Positions 7,428-14,102 of a stretch of DNA of 44,338 nucleotides are shown piece by piece. Location of the stretch: positions 1 through 44,338 of the IMG/VR virus record IMGVR_UViG_3300034145_000012. One strand, given 5' to 3'. The first letter of the stretch is position 1; each line of letters opens with the position of its first letter. Below the pieces are notes generated by a model. The model saw only the letters and a list, made by a program, of their open reading frames with translations. It ran no database searches and was not told the DNA's origin. Both the position numbers and the translations under genes were made by a program. Origin of the DNA: a virus.

Positions 7428-7661
7428 TCAGTGCGCGGTCGGCGGCGCCTGGTCGTCGCCGGGCAGCTGCTCGAGCAGCTCGCGGAGCTCGGCCGGCACC
7501 GGCTCGTCGGCGACGCTCCGGTAGAGATCGCGCAGCGCGTTGCCGATCGGCGTCCGGAGCCGGACCAGCTCGACATGGGCCCGGGTCGCCATGACTCCGG
7601 CGCCGGCGGCGAGGGCCGAGCTGGCGGCGCCGATCGCAACGAGGGTGAAGGGGTCAAACAT
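7428..7661 (-). CDS. Small single-helix membrane protein, lysis cassette
   Basis: A 77-residue protein with one hydrophobic segment at about residues 4-27 and a charged, partly helical tail (VELVRLRTPIGNALRDLYR, ELRELLEQL). Its start overlaps the end of the upstream holin candidate by 8 bp and it precedes the endolysin. The shape, one N-terminal anchor plus a soluble helical tail, fits an inner-membrane spanin (Rz-like) or a pinholin partner. No sequence family is recognised, so the role rests on topology and position. Confidence 0.6.
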   Translation of the reverse strand: MFDPFTLVAIGAASSALAAGAGVMATRAHVELVRLRTPIGNALRDLYRSVADEPVPAELRELLEQLPGDDQAPPTAH

Positions 7662-7980
7662 TCTGGATCCTCCGCGTGACGATCGCCTGCAGGGCCTGCA
7701 GCAGGAAGCCGAAGCCGAGCGCGCCCGACGCCATCGAGCCGAGCACCACGAAGGGCACCGACAGCGCCCAGAGGTAGGAGGCTGCGGTCCAGGCGGCCGC
7801 GAATGCCGGCAGCGCGCTGAACTCGGCGACGATCGTCCACACCCGCTTGCGCTTCCACGCGGCGAAGGCGGCCGCGTCCTCGGGCGGAAGGTCGTTGCCG
7901 ATGCTGAGGCCGATGCGCGCCACGAGCGCCGCCAGCGCGGCCGCGCAGGACAGGAAGAAGACCAAAACGGCCTCTTTCAT
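7654..7980 (-). CDS. Holin-like protein with three membrane helices
   Basis: A 108-residue protein with hydrophobic segments at about residues 4-24, 48-70 and 73-97, and a charged loop (PPEDAAAFAAWKRKRV) between the first two. Size, three helices, a basic C-terminal end and placement ahead of the endolysin match a class I holin, which forms the membrane lesion that releases the amidase. It overlaps the next gene by 8 bp. The sequence itself is not diagnostic, so a general lysis membrane protein is the cautious name. Confidence 0.65.
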   Translation of the reverse strand: MKEAVLVFFLSCAAALAALVARIGLSIGNDLPPEDAAAFAAWKRKRVWTIVAEFSALPAFAAAWTAASYLWALSVPFVVLGSMASGALGFGFLLQALQAIVTRRIQNV

Positions 7981-8005
7981 GGTGGAACTCCGATAATGTG
8001 AGGTG

Positions 8006-8028
8006 CCGGACCGGCTGACGCGGTCCGG
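8006..8028. terminator. Inverted repeat between fibre and holin genes
   Basis: CCGGACCG (8006-8013) and CGGTCCGG (8021-8028) form perfect 8-bp arms around a 7-base loop. The repeat starts only a few bases after the fibre stop at 8035 on the minus strand. No T run follows. It could weaken transcription into the lysis genes or protect the upstream mRNA end. Confidence 0.4.
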
Positions 8029-8034
8029 GAGGAA

Positions 8035-8907
8035 TCAGGCCTCGAGCGCGGCGAGCCGTGCTTCGATCCTCGCCATCCGGCGGCGCTGATACGCCGCCTC
8101 GATCGAGAAGCATTCGGTGTAGCGCAGGCCCCAGCGATCGCCCGCGGGCCGCTCCGGTTCGTCCGGCTTCAGGACATTGTCGTTTCCGTCCAGCACTGCG
8201 GGAACCGCCTCGCTCGCCTCCCACTCGTCAAGGCAGCACAAGCCGATCGCGAAGGCGTCCAGGCCGTGAGCAGCGAAGGCGGCGTGAACCTGTTGCGCGA
8301 TCGCGCCGGCGTGCCAGCGGGCGTCGTCGCCCTTCTCCTGGACCGAATTGGCGAACTTGAACCGCCCCCATTCGACCTGGTCCCAGGCGTCGAGCCAGGC
8401 GTCGGGGAAGGTGCCGATCTGTACCTTTTCGCGCTCGTCGGAGGTGTTGATGCTGCCGGTGCCGGAATAGATTACCGACCAACGGTTTGAGGGGCCGCCA
8501 ATCGGGCGAACATTGTCTGCACCGGCGAGAAACCCGGAGCCGTTGAGCGTGGCGTAGGACGCCGCAGCGCCGCGCCCCCGGAAGACGTGGGAGGCATTGT
8601 CGTAGTAATTGGCCTGGTCGCCGACGCCGCCCGCGCGGAGCGCGCTGGTGCCGCTCGGCTCATAAAAGAGGTGGTTGTCGCCGGCCTTGGCCAGCAGCAG
8701 CGTGCCGCCAGTGGCGTAATATTCTGGCGCGAGGAGCGAGCCCGTGACATCCATCCCCGCGCCCGCCTTGAAGCGCCCATCGGCCGCTTTGTAGACAAGC
8801 ATCGATAGGGGGAAGTTTTTGCCCCCGCTCCCGCGCACCATGAGGCCGACGTCGCCCGCCTCCAGGTATGTCGCGTCGTCAAAATCGCCCCAAGCCGTAT
8901 CAGCCAT
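8035..8907 (-). CDS. Tail fibre with S74-type intramolecular chaperone domain
   Basis: A 290-residue fibre or spike protein. The middle has short repeats typical of trimeric beta structure (ATGGTLLLAKAGDNHLFYEPSG, NYYDNASHVFRG). The C-terminal part from about residue 150 has the signature of peptidase S74 chaperone domains, INTSDEREKVQIG, with a Ser next to an acidic pair and a Lys. It ends in a long helix (RMARIEARLAALEA). Such domains trimerise the fibre and then cut themselves off. It directly follows the tail tip gene, so it likely forms the distal receptor-binding part. Confidence 0.85.
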   Translation of the reverse strand: MADTAWGDFDDATYLEAGDVGLMVRGSGGKNFPLSMLVYKAADGRFKAGAGMDVTGSLLAPEYYATGGTLLLAKAGDNHLFYEPSGTSALRAGGVGDQANYYDNASHVFRGRGAAASYATLNGSGFLAGADNVRPIGGPSNRWSVIYSGTGSINTSDEREKVQIGTFPDAWLDAWDQVEWGRFKFANSVQEKGDDARWHAGAIAQQVHAAFAAHGLDAFAIGLCCLDEWEASEAVPAVLDGNDNVLKPDEPERPAGDRWGLRYTECFSIEAAYQRRRMARIEARLAALEA

Positions 8908-8931
8908 CCCGCTTCGTCCTTTTCGTCCCGG

Positions 8932-11900
8932 TCACGCTGCCGTGCCGGTCATCGAGCCGTTGTTGGTGACGGTGACGGTGTGGCCGTTCTTCCGCACGGC
9001 GTAGCCGCCGGCTCCGCCGCCACCCCCGCCATTGCTGCTGCCGCCGCCGGCTGCCCCGAAACCGGCTCCCGCGCCGCCACCAGGCGCGCCGCCGGCTCCG
9101 CCGCCCGAGGTCGAGCCGCCACTCCCGTCGGCGCCGGTCGTATTGTCGCCGGCATAGCCCTCGCCGCCCGCTCCGTTGGGAGCGCCGCCGCCGCCGCCGC
9201 CGCCGCCGAACTTGCCGGCCGACGTCGTCGCGCCGCCGCCGCCCCCGCCGCCGCCGCCGCGAACCGTGCCGCCGCTGTCGATCGTCACCGTGCAGGGCAC
9301 GCGGCAATAGATGGCATCGCCGCCGCTGGTGCCGTTGGCGCCGCCGCCATTGCCGCCGTTGCCGCCACCGCCGTCGACCGTGCCGCCGCTCTGCACGACC
9401 AAAGCGAGCGTGATGCTGTGCCCGGCGGGCCAGATGCCGGTGTCGATCCCGAACCCGCCGGCCAGCCCGCGGATCGTCACGCCGTTGGGAACGCGGAACG
9501 TGACCGTCGCGTCGGAATGGCCGGTATAGCCCTCGGCGTCGGCTATCGAGCGCAGGTTCACGGCGCCGGTCGAAGCGGCGAGGTCGATCGTGTCGGTGAA
9601 CGCCCCCGGCGCCGTGGCAGGTGCCCCGGTGTCCCCGGGAGCGGCCAGCACGTCCCAATAGGCATTCGCCTGTCCGGTCCCGGTCGGGGCCTCCCCATCG
9701 AAATTGTCCTGCAGCGCGATGTAGGATCCGCCGCCGAACTGGACCGTGTTGTTCAGGAAATAGGTGTCGCTCAGGGAAAAGGGCCCGCGCGGGGTCAGGC
9801 CCGACAGCGATTGCGGGGTGGACCAGCTCCCCACCAATGTCCCGTCATGGATCTTGGTCGCGGTGCTCGACCACAAGGTTTCCGTTCCGGCCGGCACGCC
9901 GTCCGACCAGCCGCTGGGATTGTCGCCGGTGGGCGTCGCTGGCTGCCCAAGGGACCGGATGAAGATGATGTCGCGATAATTGCCGGTGAAGCCGTCGAGC
10001 CGGATTGGAGATGACCAGGAGCCCACCAGCACGGCCGCGGCCGTCTGCTCCGCCACGCTCATGAAAAGTGGATTGCCGTCGTCTGCCGGAGGTCCGTCCG
10101 ACCAGCCCGAGGGAATGCCGTTGCCGCTCGGGGTGGCCGGCGCGGTGGCGGCGCGCTTGAACACGTGCTGCTTGAGATTGCCCGTCCCGCCGTCCTCGCC
10201 GATCGCGAGCATCGCCGCGCCGAAGGTCAGGCCGCCATCGGTGGAGATTCGCATGTAGCGGTCTCCCGAGGTGAACGTGCCCCAGCTGGTGGAGCCGTCC
10301 GGTGACCATTGAACGACGACCGACGCCCGCGCGATCTTGAGCCGCAAGGCGTCCAGCGCCTCGCCATAAGCCTGCAGCAGGCCGTCATAGTCGGCGCGCG
10401 CGACGGGGGACGGCGCGCTGGTGTCATCCCAGTCCGGCGTGATCGCGCCGAGCAGGGCCAGCCAGTCGTCGCGCGCATCGGCCGCGGCGGCTCGCTCGGC
10501 GGCCACCCCGAGCTCGCCGGCCAGCGCATCGAGGTTGAACCAGGCTTCCTCGAGCTGCGCGGCCCTCGGGATCAGGATGCGGATCTTCTCGTCAACCGTG
10601 AGGATGCCGTCATCGTCCAGGTCATCGAGCGCGGCGATCGCCTCGGTGGCGCTGGCGAGCGCTTCGGTGGCGATGTCATAGGCGTCGCGCAGCCGCTGGT
10701 CGCTCGCCTCGGTCCAGGCCAGCGCGATCGCATCGCCCCCGATCAGGATGCGGTCCGCGCCGATCGAAAGCAGGCCCGAGCCGGCGACCCGGACAAAGGC
10801 GCGATACCCGTCGCTGCTGTCCAGCCAGTGGGCCCCGGGAACGCTTTGACCGCCAACGGGCGGAGTGTCCTGGATGAAGCCAGCGTCCCGCACCAGGTGA
10901 GCGGCCGCGTCCATATCCTCACCCGCCACCAGCGACGGCGTCGCCGGCGCGGTGCCGGTGCGGCCGAGCGCGAAATCGTGCTTCTCGTCGGTTTCGGTGA
11001 AGAGGGTGAGCTCGACCGTCGGCGGCTGACCCTTCCCCCCGGGCAGGATCCGGCGCTTCGTGATTACGCAGAGCCGGTTGTCGAGCTCCTCCTCGGGAAT
11101 GTCGACGTAGAGCGCATCGCCGGGCTTGTACTCGATCAGCCGCGGTTTGCAGAGGATCGTGATCGGCCCCATCTCCCGGCGGTTGACCAGGTCGTAGGCG
11201 GCGAGCTCCGCGCCCTGGTCCGCCTGCTGGACCAGCTCGAGGCGGAGCACCTCGCTCTTCTCCTCGCCGTCCTCGGCGATGTAGGTTTCGCTCCGGACCT
11301 CATCGATCTGGACGTGCTGCCACTTTTGCGCCTCGAGGCGCACCTCCGGCACCAGGACGTTCTTGCGGTCCTTCCACGAGCGCATCGCCCTGATGCGGAT
11401 GTCGCCGGCGACGTCGCCGCTGCTGATCGTGTCGAGCGCCACCCGCGGCCGCGAGAAGAGCACGGTCAGCTTTCCGCCGACCCAGGCCGGCCGGCCTCCG
11501 CCGGCCGCGCAGATCCGCTTGAGATTGTCCCAGCGGCTGCCGGGCTCGAAAACGACGCCGCCGACCTTCCAGCCGTTGACGGTGCAGACGTTGGCGAACT
11601 CGACCCAGGCCGGCCAGTCGATCGCCGCGGCCGCCTCGGCCGGGCTCGCGGCCGGGACGTCCGGCCGGGCAAAGCCGACGCCCATCACCTTCACGCCGTT
11701 CTGCCAGCGGCCAATCGCGTAGGTGACGCCGTGGCAGCCAGGATTCTCGGCCGCCTCGCCGCCTACATAGGTGGGTTCGTCCGCGACGCGGCACGCGCCG
11801 GATCCGCCGGGATAGGTCGAATCCTGGCGCGGGTCGTAGACCAGCACCCACCTGGCCACCATGCCGAAGCCGGGGACGCCGGAGGCATAGTGCTTGCCCT

Positions 11901-12435
11901 CCTTGTCGTCCCTCAGCGTCGTGAGCCAGGCCGCGCAGCCGGACAGCTTGTGCGCCGCGCTCCAGCTGGGGATCGCGCCGAACGGTCCCGCCAGCGCCGC
12001 AGGCTCCGGGCAAAGGCCGAGCTGCGACGCTAGGTAGAGGAAATTGTGGTAATAGCCGACAGCGTTTCCGCCGCTGAACGGGATCGTCGCATAGTCGGCC
12101 TGGAAAGCCTCATATCCTTCGATCGGGCCGACCCGGGAGCCGACGATCACCATCGACCGATAGGGGTTGGGAACGCCGTCGACGGTCGGCCCGTAGCCGA
12201 CGTCGTGCACCATCGTCCCGCCGGTGAAGGTCCGGCCCATCGGATAGGGCGACGGGTTGTTGCTGCCGATCCGGATCTGGTTGGGCGAGCCGAGCACCGG
12301 CGGCTTCTTCTGAAGCAGGCTCGCGCCGACGTTGAGCGCCACCGAGGCCGCGGCCGCGATGATGTTGAACGGCGGCGGCAGGAAGCCCGCGGCCGCGCCG
12401 GCGATGCTGCCGGCGATCCGCATCACGGTCGCCAA
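8932..12435 (-). CDS. Tail tip / host specificity protein with glycine-rich C-terminal adhesin
   Basis: A 1167-residue central tail tip protein (lambda J role). The N-terminus is a hydrophobic Ala-rich stretch, the next 500 residues resemble phage tail hub proteins, and a Phage-tail_3-like part ends near KRRILPGGKGQPP. Repeated small domains follow (TPSGNGIPSGWSDGPP, NPSGWSDGVP). A carbohydrate-binding-module-like unit lies at about residues 888-925 (FGGGSYIALQDN, YWDVLAAPG). From about 1010 onward there are long Gly runs between short polar motifs, like the polyglycine-II adhesin of phage S16 gp38. The start is TTG 12435 with GGAGGG 7 bases upstream. Confidence 0.85.
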   Translation of the reverse strand: MATVMRIAGSIAGAAAGFLPPPFNIIAAAASVALNVGASLLQKKPPVLGSPNQIRIGSNNPSPYPMGRTFTGGTMVHDVGYGPTVDGVPNPYRSMVIVGSRVGPIEGYEAFQADYATIPFSGGNAVGYYHNFLYLASQLGLCPEPAALAGPFGAIPSWSAAHKLSGCAAWLTTLRDDKEGKHYASGVPGFGMVARWVLVYDPRQDSTYPGGSGACRVADEPTYVGGEAAENPGCHGVTYAIGRWQNGVKVMGVGFARPDVPAASPAEAAAAIDWPAWVEFANVCTVNGWKVGGVVFEPGSRWDNLKRICAAGGGRPAWVGGKLTVLFSRPRVALDTISSGDVAGDIRIRAMRSWKDRKNVLVPEVRLEAQKWQHVQIDEVRSETYIAEDGEEKSEVLRLELVQQADQGAELAAYDLVNRREMGPITILCKPRLIEYKPGDALYVDIPEEELDNRLCVITKRRILPGGKGQPPTVELTLFTETDEKHDFALGRTGTAPATPSLVAGEDMDAAAHLVRDAGFIQDTPPVGGQSVPGAHWLDSSDGYRAFVRVAGSGLLSIGADRILIGGDAIALAWTEASDQRLRDAYDIATEALASATEAIAALDDLDDDGILTVDEKIRILIPRAAQLEEAWFNLDALAGELGVAAERAAAADARDDWLALLGAITPDWDDTSAPSPVARADYDGLLQAYGEALDALRLKIARASVVVQWSPDGSTSWGTFTSGDRYMRISTDGGLTFGAAMLAIGEDGGTGNLKQHVFKRAATAPATPSGNGIPSGWSDGPPADDGNPLFMSVAEQTAAAVLVGSWSSPIRLDGFTGNYRDIIFIRSLGQPATPTGDNPSGWSDGVPAGTETLWSSTATKIHDGTLVGSWSTPQSLSGLTPRGPFSLSDTYFLNNTVQFGGGSYIALQDNFDGEAPTGTGQANAYWDVLAAPGDTGAPATAPGAFTDTIDLAASTGAVNLRSIADAEGYTGHSDATVTFRVPNGVTIRGLAGGFGIDTGIWPAGHSITLALVVQSGGTVDGGGGNGGNGGGANGTSGGDAIYCRVPCTVTIDSGGTVRGGGGGGGGGATTSAGKFGGGGGGGGAPNGAGGEGYAGDNTTGADGSGGSTSGGGAGGAPGGGAGAGFGAAGGGSSNGGGGGGAGGYAVRKNGHTVTVTNNGSMTGTAA

Positions 12436-12436
12436 G

Positions 12437-12865
12437 TCAGACCCTCCACGCCGCGTCGATCCGGTGAGCCACGATGATCACTATCTCCGGCGCGTCCTGG
12501 TGCCAGCCCAGGACCTTGCCGTTGCCGATGTTCACCACGGCCGCGCCAATGCCTTCGCCGTCCGTCATCACCGCCAGATCGCCGGGCAGCATGGCGGCCG
12601 CGGGGATGCGCTCGAGCAGGCTGTCGAACAGCTCGGTCAGGTTCTCGAAGCCGGCATCCTTCAGCGCCCGCAGCGCCCCAGCCAATGACCTGTAGCGCGG
12701 CAGCGCCGGCGCCGTTCGGCCCATCTTGATCAGATGGGTGCGGCTCATCCGGATGCAGTCCGCGCCGACGAAGTCGCACGCGCGGCCCTTATACTTCGCG
12801 ATCAGATAGGCGAGCGCCCGCTGCCGCCGGATCAGCTCCGGCGCTTTCCGCTTGCTCTTGCTCAT
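12437..12865 (-). CDS. Tail assembly protein, DUF6950-like
   Basis: A 142-residue protein at the position where related phages and gene transfer agents encode an NlpC/P60 cell-wall peptidase, just before the tail tip gene. The layout GRACDFVGADCIRM, then RYRSLAGALRALKDAGF and a C-terminal beta part (GDLAVMTDGEGIGAAVVNIG) resembles the DUF6950 family often found there. A Cys-centred DC motif is present, but no convincing catalytic His is visible. It therefore may be a structural relative. The start is ATG 12865. It ends 2 bp before the tail tip start. Confidence 0.65.
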   Translation of the reverse strand: MSKSKRKAPELIRRQRALAYLIAKYKGRACDFVGADCIRMSRTHLIKMGRTAPALPRYRSLAGALRALKDAGFENLTELFDSLLERIPAAAMLPGDLAVMTDGEGIGAAVVNIGNGKVLGWHQDAPEIVIIVAHRIDAAWRV

Positions 12866-12866
12866 G

Positions 12867-13499
12867 TCAGGCCCGCTCGACCTCGAAGCCGGGATGCGTG
12901 GTCTTGGGATCGTTCCCGAAGCCCCCGCCGCCGCCGACGACGCTTCCGCGCGGCGGCGACTTCACGCGCCAGGCCACCGTGACGCCGACGTCGACGGCAT
13001 TGTCGAAGCCCAGCTCACCCGGGTACACCTTCTTGTGAAAGCGGCTCGCCAGCACGTTGCCCTCGTTGATCGAGAACAGCAGGTCGGCGGCCGAGATCAT
13101 TCCCATCTCGAGCGCCCGTATTCTTTCCCCCGAGACGAGCTCGGTCGTGTCGAGCAGCAGGTCCGCGAGCAGCTCGACCGAAGCGTCGCTGGTCGCGCCC
13201 GTCGTCGGATCGACCTGGGCAAGCCAGAAGCGGATCCGCGACATCTGATAGGTCGGATGCGACAGCGTCGCGGCCGCGGCGCCGGATGCCGGCAGGAAGG
13301 TCATCTTGCTGTCCGGCGCCTCGTCGCCCGCGTCCTCGTCAAAGGATTCGATCGCGCCGATCGTGCCGAACACCGCATCCTTGTTGCGGTAGGTTTCGGC
13401 GCCCCAGATCACCTGGCCGCCGTCGCACAGCCGCAGCGTGCGGTCGGGGAGGTCGATCCGGCACAAGCCAGCCAGCGTGAGGATCCGGTCCGAAAACAT
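12867..13499 (-). CDS. Tail tip assembly protein of unknown family
   Basis: A 210-residue protein starting at ATG 13499, overlapping the upstream stop as TGATG. It is beta-rich (RTLRLCDGGQVIWGAETY, FGTIGAIESFDED), like distal tail proteins that form a hub ring. A glycine-rich loop (VVGGGGGFGN) lies near the end. Its order, after tape measure and one tail protein and before the DUF6950-like gene, matches the tail-tip set of gene transfer agents (gp12 to gp14 positions), though I cannot assign a specific family. Longer in-frame starts upstream lie inside the preceding gene and are unlikely. Confidence 0.65.
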   Translation of the reverse strand: MFSDRILTLAGLCRIDLPDRTLRLCDGGQVIWGAETYRNKDAVFGTIGAIESFDEDAGDEAPDSKMTFLPASGAAAATLSHPTYQMSRIRFWLAQVDPTTGATSDASVELLADLLLDTTELVSGERIRALEMGMISAADLLFSINEGNVLASRFHKKVYPGELGFDNAVDVGVTVAWRVKSPPRGSVVGGGGGFGNDPKTTHPGFEVERA

Positions 13500-14101
13500 C
13501 ACTCGGACTCGGTGATCACGATCGGGTCGAAGGTCATGAACGGCTCGAGCTCGAGGTTCCACGGAACCGAGTCGCCGCCGATCATCAGTCCCTCGAGCTT
13601 GGGCTCGGCGATCTCCACCGTCTGGCCGGCGCTGAGCGACACGCGCAGCATCGGGTCGATCGTGAGGCTGGCGACGCCGCCGGCATTGGCCGCGGTGTCC
13701 GCCGCCACGCCATGGACATAGCGGCGACCGGCGACGATGATCGAGATGAACTGCCCCAGCACGAAGGGCTGGCCGTTGCTCAGGCCCGAGATTGAAATCG
13801 CGGTACCGCCGGCAACGGCGCCGGATATGGCGCCGGTGGGGGCGCCGCTCAGCACCAGGCCCGGTTGCGGGAACGTGTAGAGCGCGCCGTTCTGCTTCGC
13901 GAGCCGCAGCTTGGCCGCGAGGATCCGTCCTTCCGGCTCCTGCCGGATCGGCGGCAGCGCGAGCTCGATCGAGAAGCGGTTGCCGAGGCGGTTGATCCGC
14001 TGCACCGGCCCGCCCAGCGGCGGCACGATCTCGCCGCCAAAGTCGAGCATGCGCAGCCCGGCGGTGCGGAACTTGTACGCGCTGAGGTCGATCGCGGCCA
14101 T
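13499..14101 (-). CDS. Distal tail protein, unknown family
   Basis: A 200-residue protein that begins 2 bp after the tape measure stop and overlaps the next gene by one base. The first 80 residues include a beta strand pattern (LRMLDFGGEI, NRFSIELALPPIRQ). The centre has alternating small residues (GAISGAVAGGTAISISGLSNG) and reads like the barrel of a distal tail or hub protein. No catalytic motif is seen. Function is assigned only by its place straight after the tape measure. Confidence 0.65.
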   Translation of the reverse strand: MAAIDLSAYKFRTAGLRMLDFGGEIVPPLGGPVQRINRLGNRFSIELALPPIRQEPEGRILAAKLRLAKQNGALYTFPQPGLVLSGAPTGAISGAVAGGTAISISGLSNGQPFVLGQFISIIVAGRRYVHGVAADTAANAGGVASLTIDPMLRVSLSAGQTVEIAEPKLEGLMIGGDSVPWNLELEPFMTFDPIVITESE

Positions 14102-14102
14102 G

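Noticed and set aside
9180-9270. GCC/CCG-rich repeats inside the tail tip gene, looking at first like a repeat array
   Set aside because: There are no constant repeats with unique spacers. The repeats are glycine codons of the adhesin-like C-terminus, so this is not CRISPR.
10309-12033. A 574-codon plus-strand frame opposite the tail tip gene
   Set aside because: Composition is typical of an antisense shadow, with no domain or ribosome site. The minus-strand gene is clearly coding.
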